Assembly: GCA_025602915.1 (NCBI GenBank)
Contig: JAHLJZ010000032.1
Coordinates: 1-64,000, forward strand
Source of the DNA: Paraphysoderma sedebokerense
Taxonomy: Eukaryota; Blastocladiomycota; Physodermatomycetes; Physodermatales; Physodermataceae
Direction: 5' to 3'
Length of the DNA: 64,000 bases
The notes below the pieces were generated by a model, which did not search any database, was not told the DNA's origin, and saw only the letters and a list, made by a program, of their open reading frames with translations. This document shows positions 44,762-57,738 of the stretch, one piece after another; position 1 is the first letter of the stretch; each line of letters begins with the position of its first letter. Made by a program: the position numbers and the translations under genes.

Positions 44762-45878
44762 GGCATGGTAAGTGCAACTGTTTTTGTTTGATTATTAAAT
44801 AAGAAATCAATTAACAGCTTCCTGCAGGATCACATGTCGCTGGTGTTGTCGCTGGAAAGTCTTATGGTGTTGCAAAGAATTGCACCCTTGTCCCTGTGAA
44901 GGTGTTGGGCAATAATGGCGGCGGTTCACTCGAATCAATCTTAGCTGGTCTCAGTTGGGTTTCTGAATCTGTCAAGCAAAGAAAGAAGCTTTCGGTGTTG
45001 AACATGAGTTTAGGTGGTCCCAATGTATATTGATCTATTTCGTCAACCCCAGATATATTTAAAAATCTTTAACTCATGTCAATGCTTCTTTGTTTCCATT
45101 TTAGACCCCCACAATTAATGACGCAATGAAAGCTCTTGGTATGTACTCTTATTTGCTACAGGCTGGCTTATAAGCTAAAGTTCTCACGTATTTGTTTCTC
45201 TCTGTAGTTGATCTTGGTGTCATCGCTGTTGTTGCCGCTGGTAACTTCGACATGGACGCGTGCGAGTTGAGTCCCGCCTCAGAACCAAGTGTAAGTGGTC
45301 CAAATGCCAGAGTCTATATTGACTGTCAATTTAAAAAGCAATCACACCTGACTCATTTCATTATCTCTCCTTTCTTTCGCATTTTAAAACAGGTGATCAC
45401 CGTGGGTTCAACCAATAAAAACGACGTCCGATCTGATTTCTCAAACTGGGGCAAATGTTTGGACGTTTTCGCTCCAGGTGAAGAAATTAAATCCGTAGGA
45501 ATATCAGGACCGAATGGTACCCTTACTGAGTCTGGCACATCGTAAGTTATATCTGCTGTTATTTTGTCGCATCTGTGAACTCACCTTTTATTTGTCTATA
45601 GCATGGCCAGTCCTTTTGTCGCTGGAGTTGCCGCCCTCTATTATTCAGCGAATCCGTCCGGATCTCCTGCGGCATTTGCAGAACTTTTGAAAAAGAGCGG
45701 AACCGAGGGAGCTATAGAGGTAATCAATATTACATAATCTGCATCCAATGTCTGACTTTTGCCAGGTAACTAACATCATCGATTTTCGTGTTCGTAGCCG
45801 AGCTCTATCAAGGAAGAATCCCCAAATCTTTTAGTCTATAGTCTTCTTGATAACAGTGCTTCTCATAGTCCTCAATAA
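44762..45878 (+). pseudogene. Subtilisin-like protease, further truncated (copy 2)
   Basis: Identical to 36241-37357, but the exon upstream of the GGGCATG end is replaced by membrane-protein sequence from the other strand. The His-containing exon is thus cut after HG. The remaining exons, with the SGTSMASPFVAG serine motif, are unchanged. Confidence 0.65.
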
Positions 45879-46096
45879 TATTGAGAATTGTGCATAAAAA
45901 TACCTAGACTGAAATATCATGTAGATTATAATTGAATAAAAGCTAAACTTCCTTGTAAATTCCGCGGCCCCTCTCTGGCCACAAGGCCAACCGTGCCCTG
46001 ATTCATCCTTCGCATTCTTGATTCCCTTTTTTATCGCAATTCCGATAAGGTCGATAAGGTCTACCCTCGATTCCCGACACATCGGCAAAGCATCAG

Positions 46097-47382
46097 ATGC
46101 AGTTCTCCAAAGTTTATAAACAAGCTTCATTACATCTTCTCCTTCATGAGTACAGACAGAGCTTCCAGCTTCTGCAATCGTTCTTTTCTTCGGAAACCTC
46201 CTCTACTCGCTACTACGAAATACTTAATGGCGATGATCAAAACAATTCTGAAATAAAATGTTCGTCGAAGCAGATCTCATTGGAATGTAGATTATTGCTT
46301 GTTTACATCACGGCATTCGAAAAATGCGATAGCATCAAGGAAATTATGAGTTCAGATGGATGGTGGAACATATGGGACAACATGATCAATTTTACAGGAG
46401 GAGTTGAAAATCTGGACTTTATTGTATTCTCAAAGTTGTGAGTATTAGTTAAGATTGGCAATACAGTAAAAACTAAATTATTCATTCGTTTTCAACTGAC
46501 CATCAACCTTTCACTTTTGATCGTTGGAAAACAGCGTTCGTGCAGTTGTCAATTCAGAGAACACATCGCCTTCGGCTTTGAAAGTTTTACAAGAGAATAT
46601 CGAGATCTATTTTAGTGCAATTCCGGACTCGGTTTATGATGTTTTGATTACAGGAAAATCTAACAGCCCCAGCATGTCTGCCGCAAGACTCAAACGATAT
46701 TTGAGAGCGTATCAAAGTATTGTACAAAGTTATTGTGTGGATGTCTTGGGAACCCTCGGAAAATGTCAAGATGCAACGGAATTTTTAAATAATAATGAAA
46801 TTTTAGACGAAGGGGTAAGAAAGGTTGGTGGTAGTTCATTGATAGCTACTAATCGTCGGATTGCCTGATGACACTTTTCAAACTTAGGACATAGAATCAC
46901 AAATCTTTCGTTTGGAAAATCCTAATTCATCTCCAAAAAATCCAACTGTAACAGAAAGTCCAGCAAACCAAGAATCGGTCATCTCATCGACCACTGCTAC
47001 TGATCAACCAGCGTCGGACTCCTCCACTGAAGCTATTGATCCCGGCGCTGACCTACCGTCTACTGCCACAACCGATGAGAAAGTGTCGGATTCGCCTAAT
47101 TCCAACGGTACACAAACCTCAGATGTCATGGTCACCGTCCAGAATGGAGTCACCATGTTGCGTGATCAGTTCAGACCTCTCCTGCCATTCTTCCGACACA
47201 TTCAGTCGTATATCCCTGGAATTTTAATCGTCATTATCATTGTATCGGCTGTATTCAGGCGACGTCAACCGTCGAAAACCACATTTAGGAGAGATGTGAG
47301 GTTGCAGAGGAATCAAGGATTGGCTAGTCAGTTATTTGCTAAACTAATTGATACAGTTAAAATGGGTTACAATATAACTTGA
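46097..47382 (+). CDS. Tail-anchored membrane protein, PEX26-like (copy 2)
   Basis: Translation identical to the copy at 37576-38861: helical N-terminus, Ser/Thr-rich linker and C-terminal membrane anchor (GILIVIIIVSAVF). Its upstream region is also fully inside the repeat, so it has the same near promoter. If the duplication is real, gene dosage is doubled. Confidence 0.45.
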
Positions 47383-47749
47383 TCAATATAGAGATTAATT
47401 GAAGAAATTTTCAAAATGTACTGAAATAGCGAGACCTTCAGTGTCATTAGTGCTCTAAGTGACGAAGCAGTCGGAATGACTAGGATCCAGAACTGGCTGA
47501 TGATTGATGGCCTCTCGGACTGGTTTATTCGTGCTTAGCATTTCTGCTCACTGGATAGGTGGCTCTGAGAAGCAAGTATGTCTAACATCATGAGCAGACT
47601 TAAGTTCGAATCAAGCAATTGTAGAGTTATCACTTGCTAGAATGAATGTGCTTCTAAGCTTGGCCCATGCACTCCTTCGTGACATTGTCGACTTTAAATA
47701 TAACGCAAGACAGTCCTTTGATATCTATATAAACTCTCGCCTTTCAGAT

Positions 47750-48753
47750 TTATTTCAAATTTATCTTGATTTGAAATGTACCTGCATTCACACGCAAGAA
47801 AAACCACGTTCAGTACCCACTAACCAACTTGAAACGAAAAACTTAAACATAAAACATACATTGAGGAAGTGTGCTAGTTTCTGCCATTACAACGCTAGAC
47901 ACCCCTAAATTAGCTAATGCACCTCGAATCAAACCGCAAGGAAACCACAGGTACTATAGATTTGGCTAGTGTTATTTGAAGATGTACTTTGCAAGGCAAA
48001 CTAAGCAATCAAGACAAACCGGTATAACAGCTCTATTTGTTTCAATTTCATTCACATCAGATGACATTCGACTGAACCATCGAAAATTGTTGTCCTGCAC
48101 GACATAGACACCCTAAGTGTGTCGAACAATAATTGTCAATTTCAACTCTTAACATGACGCAGCGAATATGATTGTCCGGTTGCTTGATCGTTAAATAAAA
48201 GTTTAGGAATTAGAATGTTTTACCCTATGATTAGTTTTTAAATTATCTACTTGTTTTCGAAATAATATTGTCCATAGTTCTTTGCAAATGAACTTTACTA
48301 TATCCAGTGTATCAGCGAACCTCGGTATATCTTTTGTGAATCTAGTAACAGACAATCGTATTCGTGTATCGTAAAAATCAGGTCAACCGTGGACAGAAAT
48401 TAAAAATAATTAAGAGTAAAGCATAGGAAACAACATGAGCGTCGAGAATTGTTAGTTATCAACTTAACTCACAAAGCCTCATGACCGAAGAAACAACAAA
48501 AACGAGTAGTTCATTCTAAAGAAAACAAAAAAGCATTTGTCTCTTACTTTTCGACTATCTTCTGACCAACAGAATATCCCAACATCTCCAGTTTAAAATA
48601 CACTGCTTCTCGATCTGTTTTTTCACCCTCAACTGCACTCGCACTTCTACACATGGCGTCCACCATTTCAATGAGTAAAAAGTCGAGGGCTGACTCGGAA
48701 ACGTATTTCTGGCCGCTCTGTGAGACGATTAGATTGGGATTGATCTGTGACAT
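47750..48753 (-). CDS. TRS33: TRAPP complex subunit TRS33/TRAPPC6 (copy 2)
   Basis: Identical to 39229-40232 in all exons that I checked ([50 protein letters not shown]). Upstream sequence also lies in the repeat, so regulation should be equal. Confidence 0.9.
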
Positions 48754-49052
48754 TCTTGTCGAAGTGGAGATATTATGAGTTAAAGTTTAGAAATGTAATG
48801 GCCCGCTGGTTATAGATGGCACATCGACGATTCAAAGTCGACGTGGAATCGGAGATGAGGAAGGGAACAGCCCGACGCGGACAGAGCAGAAGTCGAGATG
48901 GTTCAAAGTACAAAAGTATTCGAATTAACAGTCTATTGAGAGATAGGGTTTCTTATTACATGGTTTTAATTATATATGTACATTACAATTTTTTCAAGAG
49001 TTATTTTACAGTAACAATAACAATATATAACAAATCAAAGACAGAAACTTTT

Positions 49053-52000
49053 TCACTCTTCTCTTGGCGACGGACCCAGGTATGACTCAATGATCGCCTT
49101 AAGCTGTTCAGGTTTGATTGGCTTCGTAATAAAATTATTAAACAGACCACTGTCTAGACATCGTTTTCGTTCGGTTTCTAATGCGTTGGCTGTACAAGCA
49201 ATGATTGGTAATTGGGTTGAAGTAAGGTGTAATTCGTTACGTATTTTTTCCGTCGCCTCGTCACCAGACATATTTGGCATGATTAAATCCTGTATGTTTC
49301 AGATATTAATAGTCAATACCTTGAGATAAAATAAAGTGACGGAGAATATACACGGATGACAAACCATCAGAATGAGATCAACCTTGGAGTCGGAAGATAA
49401 CGATTTCTCTACACACTCAACGGCTTGAACGCCGTCATTTGCCAGTACCACTTTATAACCCAGCTTTTTAACCATTTTTTGAGCAATCCGTTGAACGAGG
49501 AGATTATCTTCGACGATTAAAATAGTAGGGGGTGGGGTAGAAGATGACCAATCTAGTGATTCCAATGATGAGGTAGGTGTTAAAGGTATGTTGTCTGCGG
49601 CAGTCATATCGATGATAGTAAAGGGTGCTATAAATTAAACATGAGTATAAATTTTTTCAAATCAATAGATAAGAGCAACTAACCATGTGTTATGGACTTC
49701 AAGTTCAAAGTTGTAGATAACACCAGCGAAATTCCACCATCGGCAACTCTGTTTTCTTTCACCCGAAGTGACGGAGGACTTTGACTGTCTTGATTGTTTT
49801 GTTGTAAACATTTTTGAATTAAAGACACTTTTAAACCTGGAGCTCCAAATAATGCTCCTTGGGTTGACTGGCTTGTTGAAAAGGGTTTACAGTTGGCAAT
49901 TATTTCAGGGAGAGAGTTGGCAGAAGCATGTTGAATATGATGAACAATTTCCAGCCGATAATCATTTTCTGTAGACGAAACTGCAACCGATGCGAATACT
50001 GATGAACCAGAATGACAGACTTGAATGGATAATTTTGATAGTTGAATGAGGAGTTTAGTGATCCAATCGGCTTCGTCTGACTCGTTGACTCGAAGACTAG
50101 AAACCGCATTGTGTGGTAGGTCGGAAATGATGGAGAGCGAGTAATGTACATTCGTTGCCTCGGACAATCTTGCCACTTCCTTCCGAACATGCTGCATGAT
50201 GTTTTCCAACAAAACTCCGTGACTAAATTGACTAACTCCCCAAATCGACTGTTTGATACCGACACCGACGTATTCCAAAATGTCGTCAACGATGGAAGTG
50301 ACATAGTCGAAAGCGTAAGATGCTGAGCGCATTTGCTCATCGATATCAACCTTCGAATCAATGACTTGATGCAGTTTTCCGATGACTTGAGAAATTTCAG
50401 CGAGCGTGGAGGAAACGACATGGATAGGATTTCTTAATTCGTGCTGTTTGAATTCTTTGTTAGAATCTGTCTTAGTCAAAGCCAAAAACCGAAAGTGACA
50501 TACGCAAAGCCACAGTAACATATCCGTTCTCTCCACTGTAAGTGATTTCAACTCTTCTTGACTTTCTTCTAACCTTTTTCGGTACTCCACAATTTGCGTA
50601 ATATCGTGGAAAATAATGACTTGGGCCACTGACGACAATTCAAAATCACCTATATTTCCTTGGATATTACGATCCAATTGCATTTCACCGATATGTAATT
50701 TCGGGGATATACTAACAGTTGCGCAGAAAGTCGTTCCATTTTGACGGCGGACCATTGATTCCACGCACCCAGGGCTGACACCACCGCACTCATCAGACTT
50801 GTCTGGCGAGTCTTCTTCAAATGTCGGGAGGATTTGACGAATATGGATTTGCTTTTGCTCAAAATCAGATTGATCGTACCCAGTTTCGTTGAATGCGTGT
50901 TGATTGAACCCTGTTAAGATTCCCAATATGTCAACACAACAACAAGATGTTAGAAGAGGAACTTTATGGGCCAGGCCATTCAGGGCAAATCAACGTACCA
51001 ATAATGTAACCGTTATCGTCAATCACGATGAGCGAATCCGGAATCAATTGAACCACCGTCTTAGAATATGTCGATATAGCTTCCATCACACGACTAGAAT
51101 GTTGCAACTGTTTGGTTCTTAATTTTGCTTCCTAATTTTTCATCGGCATCCATTAGTATCAATAATCAACAGTATCACCAATTCAACAAGAGACTCACTT
51201 TTTTCGCGTGTTCAAACTGAGTTAACCCATGATGAAGGAAAAGACAGACTACAATTGTCGCAAATATAATGACACAAAGTGAGATAATAGACCATGGTGT
51301 CGTATACTTTGCGATGAATGGTTTCGAGGGAGAACAGTCCATAGACCTAAGACGAACACGTAAGAAAACTGATCCATTTACAAAAGGCATTAAAAGAAAA
51401 GACTCACCACACCCGATCTATAGCGGTGATATTTACCGAAGTCAAGTAACTAAGGTCATCGGTTTTGTGATTGGCTGACCATCGGGCCCATATAAACTCA
51501 TCGCCTGGAAGTACCTCGCTGCGATTTCCACCGGGCCCAAAATCATATACTGACATGCTAATATCGTTGGGAATTTGACGGTATATTTGTTCAAAGAATG
51601 GCTCAATCTGGGGGAGAAATAATTAATATTTACATTGGTCAGAGTAGGTTGCATCAAGTGAAAAGTCGAAAGGCTAAATCATACCGCAAACGGCAACCAA
51701 ACTGTCCCAAATTTGGATAATCCATTGTCGAATACATAATCCGTCACCGGAAAAAACAAAACAAAACCACGACGTCCGTTTATAACAAGTGGATATACAC
51801 CCGTCAATGAGGGCTCGACAGTTCGAAGGGTCTTTCTAATTGCAGCAACACGGGTCGGGGCAGTCGGTTGTAGCGAATTATAACCAAACGACACCGTTTG
51901 CTCTGATGTGGGATATCTGGAAAGACAAAAGGAATGTCAGCAATCTAATGTTTTCAGTGATTTAGTATTTTAAAACGATCCACATACAAGGCAGCAAGTC

Positions 52001-52709
52001 GCAAAGAATCGGGGGTTGGAACATCATCCCGAACTTCAGTCATGTTCCACCATCGTCTCAATTCCAATTCTTGGGCTTGGGTGCCATTGGAATATACACT
52101 GAATCCTATGGCGTAGTTTCTTTTCAAATCGACAGAAGAATATTGAGCAAAATGAACATAATCTTCCTGTGACAATGTTCGTTTATTTCGAAGGGTGGCC
52201 CGGTAATTAATAGTCTTTAAGGAGCAAAAGGCAAAAAAAAGTCCCAAAAGTGAGTGAATACGCCACAGCGGTAACGTCATGTTCGATTCAAGGATCTTGA
52301 TTGTTTACCAAATCGAGAGAAGATTGAACAGCGACTTCCAACATACTCGCCCGCTCAATACATTGAGACTCAAGTTCCTGCTTCATCAAGGAAAGTTCGG
52401 AATGACGAATAAAAAAGAAAATTCCGATAGCGACACCTATAGCACATCAATTGTCAGCTATGTCTCCGTTAAGAGTTTTGGAGCTTTTCCTCCTATCATT
52501 CAGTTCTTTAAAATGTTGTGGTTCTAAAGATATGATGATAACAAAATGAATAGACATAATAAATTGAATGAAGTAGAATTACCGGTTCCGACTGCAAGAA
52601 CAAATAATGTCACTATCCAGATGCGCCACGAAACTCTAAAGTAGTCTTTCAGAGTCAACCGATGAGGACAGGGAGTGTCTTGCGCTATCCACGGCGGATG
52701 CATCTTCAT
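49053..52709 (-). CDS. CHASE-PAS hybrid histidine kinase with degenerate ATPase domain (copy 2)
   Basis: Identical to 40532-44188: membrane segments, CHASE, PAS, HELRNP box, degenerate ATPase region and receiver domain. The start (MKMHPPWIAQD at 52709) and the 5' flank lie inside the repeat. Only this copy has the intact neighbouring membrane-protein gene upstream. Confidence 0.85.
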
Positions 52710-52849
52710 CTGGTTTGATAAAAAACAGAGATATAGAAAGGTGGCAAAAGTGTGTGCTTTTCGAGTGATGTATAGAATTGACGTTGACAAGGGTTCTCTC
52801 TCTTGCTTTTGACCGTGCAGTCGTTGTGGTCGCGCCATGGCCAAGAAGG

Positions 52850-53486
52850 TTATAAGTTTATTGTCGGACGGAGTATATCGCACCTCCTGGAAGTGATGCA
52901 CTCCTCGGGTTGTACAGCGGATAAAAAGATAATACGATCGACAGAACCCACGGACATCCCCGAACACGATGATACCGTCACACAGATTGTCTTGTCATTT
53001 TCACTGATATCCCAGTGACGATAAATGTATCCACCGAAGCTCGAAATCGACAAAAGAGTCACGATGAGAAACACTTTAACAATCTATTTCTGCCGTTGTG
53101 ATGTGTAACCCGTTGTTGTGTTTCGGCAGAACGATTTCCGTCAAAGAAGAACCCCCGTAGTCCAGAACCGATGTATTGTGGACTGTTTGGACGTCTATTC
53201 TTGTCTATTATGCTCGTTGGGACATTGAAACATGACGGAGTGGCAATTACACTCGACTCAAACGGAGTAATCCAATTCACAGTCACACTCTGTCCATCAA
53301 TCAAGCCCTTCTCCCCCGTCATGTAACACGGATGTGTATTGTCCTTCTTGATGTCCCTCTCGACACAAGCAACAGTACAGTCAACCTGTGTCCTGTAGCC
53401 AGCTGCCTCTGGACATCCTTCGAGAAATCTTGGCCGTCTCACCAATTATTCGGTTCCCACTCTGACTCACTCCTCCTCACCATCAT
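52850..53486 (-). CDS. Small cysteine-containing membrane protein (hypothetical)
   Basis: I do not recognise a family. A candidate first exon (53486, MMVRRSESEWEPNNW) joins through a 50-nt GT-AG intron to TQVDCTVACVERDIKKDN, then HPCYMTGEKGLIDGQSVTV, NWITPFESSVIATPSCF and GLRGFFFDGN. The final exon starts IVKVFLIVTLLSISSFGGYIY, a membrane segment, and continues with more cysteines (TICVTVSSCSGM, EECITSRRCDIL) to a stop at 52850. Topology is uncertain because no signal peptide is visible. It lies head-to-tail behind the histidine kinase, about 140 bp apart, so a paired sensor accessory role is possible but unproven. Copy 1 of this gene is broken. Confidence 0.4.
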
Positions 53487-53550
53487 TCCTCCCTCACTCG
53501 TTATCATCCATCGACATCAACATTAGGAAGCTTCCAAAATTCTCTTTATG

Positions 53551-53900
53551 TTCTGTTTATCCGTTACACTAAACAATCAGTGATCCACTTACACTTGCTA
53601 AAAGTTTCATAGAATACATCATTACATCATTACACTATTACGTAGCCCCATACTTATCTATTCTTATCCGTTCATAATGAATCCCTGATCTTGGATTCTT
53701 GAGTCCCAATTTCTGTTTATCCGTTACACTAACATCACTGATCCACTCACTCACACTTACTCAAACTTCCATATATACATTGTTTCACAAGTAAATCATT
53801 ACATCATTACACCATAGCATCATTACACTACTACATACCACGTACCACATTCAAAATTATTCTTATCCATTCTAATTTAACCCCTGATACCCAATCTCAC
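53551..53900. repeat. Diverged direct repeat pair, about 160-190 bp units
   Basis: The string TCTGTTTATCCGTTACACTA occurs at about 53,552 and 53,712. It is followed in both units by related blocks (GATCCACT, ATCATTACATCATTACAC, TATTCTTATCC, CCTGAT). Unit 1 is about 53551-53710 and unit 2 about 53711-53900. The units are clearly diverged, with indels, unlike the perfect 8.5-kb repeat next door. Confidence 0.7.
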
Positions 53901-54038
53901 TTCTGTTCCGAGGTACACTAATATCCAGTCCCTTTAACCTGGAACTTGACAACTTGGCAACTTGAGTACCCATGAGTACCCATGATTAACCATGACGCAT
54001 TGAAGTTTACAATTAACATCTTGGTCCCCATTATTCTG

Positions 54039-54408
54039 TTATTATATTCGGCTAGATATTCTGATCCTTATTGAATGTTCTAGATGAAATTTGAAATTGG
54101 GTAGATATTCAACGTTCACGCAGTTCAGAAATCAGAGTCAATGTTCACTCCACCAATCGCTCACAAGACTAAAATCCTATCATAAATATCGTATAGTCAA
54201 TAAATAGAATGATTCAGTTATTATATTCGGCTAGATATTCTAATAAGATGTAATTTGTAATTAGGTAAATATCTATTCTGTTGAATTGTAGCAGTAGGCG
54301 TTTCCACTCTACAAAAGTAAAACGTTCACGAATCACGCAGTTCAGAGTAAATGTTCACTCCACCAATCGCTCACAAGACTAAAATCCTATCATAAATATC
54401 ATATAGTC
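54039..54408. repeat. Second diverged direct repeat pair
   Basis: Unit 1 (54039-54198) and unit 2 (54217-54408) both begin GTTATTATATTCGGCTAGAT and end in CATAAATATC followed by RTATAGTC. Between them they share ACGTTCAC, CGCAGTTCAGA and TCACTCCACCAATCGCTCAC. Unit 2 carries an insertion of about 30 bp. Function is unknown; this may be an old tandem duplication in intergenic DNA. Confidence 0.75.
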
Positions 54409-55124
54409 GACGGGAATTATCCAAAATATTTGTACTGAATATGTATTCGGTATCGTACCTATTACGACTTCATTTTAATCCTATTCATTCATCTTACTCC
54501 GCATACAAAAAAATAAAATGGATACAGATACAGGATACATCCACAACCCCTCAAATACATTCAACCCAAAAAAAAAAGAAAAATAATATCGAGACAAATA
54601 AAATAAACAATTCAAGAAAAAGAAAATAGTAAAAGAACGGTAAACGGTACAATTGGGAATTTGGGATATCTTCACAAAACCTCACAAAAAACCGAAACTA
54701 AAAATTCAGCACAAAATCGGAGGACGTGAATGGTTAATAGGGATTGAAGATGAGGAATGGGACATGAAGGAAGGGGGGAGATGGTAGGTAAATCTGAATA
54801 TGAAAGGAAGGTATGAAAGGTTTACATTGATTTGGGTTTCGGTAAGGTAGGGGGAATCCCAATGAATCCCGATGAAACTTTGAGCGGTGTACATTGCCAA
54901 CATTTCACTTAACCTGTGAGCTAATAACAAGCCAACCCAAAAATCAAGAAGCAAAATTTTGAAGTTTATCCCGCCTTATCAAGGGAGTGCAGGGAGGAAG
55001 ACCGATAGATTTCGAATATGAAGAGAAAGGTGAAAAAGAGGTATCATTTCTACATCCGATGAAGAATACGCTAGCAAAACTGGAAACTGGAATTTCGGTC
55101 CGTGATCAATGCGGTTTTCTGGTT
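54409..55124. other. Intergenic, AT-rich, no gene seen
   Basis: AT-rich and A-rich sequence, including a poly-A-like run near 54,570, downstream of the APSES gene on the minus strand. Short open frames look random in composition. It probably includes the 3' UTR of the APSES gene. Confidence 0.45.
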
Positions 55125-57738
55125 CTACTCTAACTCTATATCCCCGCTTTCAATTCCTTCCATCAATTCGTCAATGATACTATCCACCTCCGTCTCTGGT
55201 ACGCCACAAGATTTTGATATAAAACGCCTGTACAACTCTAATTTTGAGGAACTCGTTTTAGGTGATTGATGGTTTGAGGAGGCGACAGCAGAAGAGGATG
55301 ACGATTTGAGTATTGATGTCGGTATGGAAAGTATTGATCCTGATCCCGAAGTGTCTGGCGTCGGAGTTGCCACGGAGATGAGATCAATGATTTGGTTTAG
55401 CAGGGATTGATGAGTCGTTCGAATATTCGAGAGTTCAGAGTTGAGTTGATCAATGTGCTGCTTGAGAAGGTTAGGGTCGGTGGTGGCGTTCGCGGGTGGT
55501 ATCGACGGTGAAGATGACCTGGTATTATTTGAAATGGATGTTCGCTTGGCGGGGGATAGCTGTGGACTTGGTTTTGAGGATTTCTTGTTATCGGGTTGAT
55601 CGGGTAGGGTGGTGGCGAGGAGTTGATGAAAACGGGTTAAATCGTGTATCAGATGACTTCTTAATTCTTGGGACTTTTCTTGTGCGCTGGAAAACTCTTG
55701 CTTTATCGGCTCCAAATTCTGTATCTTCTTTTTCGTTTCATCAATCCGACAATTCACTTGGTTCAATTGTAAATGATGCTCGGCTATCTCTGAATTTTTT
55801 TCATCCAAATCTCGCGAGTACTGTTCGTTGAGCTTGGCGACTACTCCTTCCAGCTTTCGGGTAATTTCCAAGGACGGCAGGGTCTGAGTCTGAGCTGCCG
55901 CTTCGACAGTTTGAAGCGGCGGATGCAGAGATGTTGCGGAATCTAAGGATCGAACTGCTGAGAATGCGGTGCTGATATTGGCGTCTGACTGGGCTGGTGA
56001 TATTGAATTGTCGAAAAAAAAGTCTTCTCGCTGAAGGGAGTTGAGTTTAGCCTTCTTCGATGTCGGGGGATAATCGAATTCGGAGTGGTCGGGTTCTTTT
56101 CGAATGTGCGGTATGGACTGATTTTGAATATCGGCATCAGGTTGGGCGGAGGGTTCGGCAAAGGATGTGCCGAGTAATTGCTCGGCAGTTTCTGAATTCT
56201 GGTTTGGTATTTTGGTCAATGCTCCTGCTTGAACCAACATTTCGCTGATAGTATTGTAATCCTCTCTGGCGGATATATGTAGTGCAGTATCGCCTCTCTT
56301 GTCTTTATGATTCAGTAGCCTATTAAAATCTCGTGCGCTTATGGCTTTGTTGAAACCTTTCTGAAGCACGCAATCTAAATAGTAATGACTCGATTGGGTT
56401 TTGCCTTCGTCACCGGCGATTCGTGCTATATGATGTATCACTGTCTGGCCATTCTTGTCGCAATTGAAAATGGAGGGGAGGAGGAGGTCGAGGAGTTGGG
56501 GGAATGTCTGTTCTTTGTAGTTGTCGTCAAAATGAACCGCCCACATCAAGGGTGTTGTGTCGTCCTTGTTGATGATTGCGGGCTTAATACCGTGGTTGAG
56601 GATGATTCTGCAGCAATCCACTCGTGCCAGTGCGGCAGCCCAGTGAAGTGCCGTATGGCCGTGTTCGTCTATTGGTAATGTGAGGTCGAGGTCGGGAGGG
56701 GGAGTCGTGAGGACATTGGGAAGCGATCCTTTGTCGAGGAGACCTTTAATGATTTGATCCCTATAATCGTCTTCGTGTGTTAATCTCACTTCCTTTCTCG
56801 GCCTGCCGGGAGAGCGGGAAGGAGAGGTATCTTTGGGTAGTTTCGGTCTTCGACCAGTGGACGAGGATGTGAGTTTTGAAGAGGGAGGCTGTGACCGGCG
56901 ACCTCCTTCTTTTTCTTCTCTTTCTATGGCACCGGGTCCAGGAGACATTCTAGGTTGAGGGGATTTTTCGACTTTTGTGGCACCCTCTGCCAGTTTTTTT
57001 GGTTTCTTTGGCGTTCGTTTTGGTGTACCCGAGGGACTGCCGCCTGGTGTCCCAGACTTTCTTTCTCCTCTGTTTTGAATGTTGAGTGTCTTTTTCGGAG
57101 CGTTTGGTGGTCTAGGGTCTGTGTTTGGGTCGTGTTCGAGTATCGGTTGCAAGACATCGTAAACTTTGTATTCCCGACACAAATCGACGCCTCTACTGAA
57201 CGGAACCCATGTGCCCTGGTATTTGCCGTAACCCCCTTGTACCTTTTCATGAGTACCGGTCTGAACTTCACGCTCGAGAATTTTTGTGCGGAGGGGTTTG
57301 TCAATGTTGGCGACTTTTAGAATCTGCGTAGCATTTAAATACGAATCTTTCACCCTTCGCATCACATCCACTCCTGTTTGATAGAGATAACCGAGCAAAG
57401 ATACGTGAGTTCATTATGGTTCGGGATTCGAGAGCATCAAAGTGTATTTATAGTGAGTAGTGTAATGCAATGTTTATTACGCGCGTTTGGAGGGGGCCAC
57501 CATTTGAAAATGACGTGTAGCGATGATTAGCGTTGGTTGTAAACAAAGCAGAGACGAGGAGACGGAGGTAATGACGGCGGCGGAAAGGATATATGACAAA
57601 TAATTAGTTGAGTTAGTCAACAGGGGGTTAGGGAGCAGCAGTTAACAACAACAAAAAAAACGCACCGTTGATTCTCATCTCCCAGACGGGGATTCCGGAA
57701 TAGACGGCGGAGTATATGGGGGTTTTGGGATCAGACAT
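55125..57738 (-). CDS. MBP1: APSES (KilA-N) transcription factor with ankyrin repeats, MBP1/SWI4-like
   Basis: Exon 1 (from 57738) encodes MSDPKTPIYSAVYSGIPVWEMRING; the main exon resumes in phase with VDVMRRVKDSYLNATQILK. The DNA-binding domain continues through ILEREVQTGTHEKVQGGYGK and YQGTWVPFSRGVDLCREY. A basic, Pro-rich linker with AT-hook-like RPRKE leads to ankyrin repeats (GHTALHWAAALARVDCCRIIL, GQTVIHHIARIAGDEG, GDTALHISAREDYNTISEML). Coiled-coil and Ser-rich regions end the protein. The order matches Mbp1/Swi4, which bind MCB/SCB sites as MBF/SBF and drive G1/S transcription. This fungus-typical gene is the best taxonomic marker in the window. Confidence 0.93.

Larger units (their letters stand above)
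44762..53282. repeat. 8,521-bp direct tandem repeat, copy 2
   Basis: Second copy of the block at 36241-44761. After 53282 the sequence departs from the copy-1 junction and continues the membrane-protein exon naturally (TCACACTCTG). Both outer flanks are therefore original sequence, and only the internal junction is new. Confidence 0.95.

Noticed and set aside
44538-44810. 90-codon minus-strand frame crossing the duplication junction, looking like a new fusion gene
   Set aside because: It is an accidental join of a membrane-protein exon to antisense subtilase intron sequence; no sensible product and no start context.
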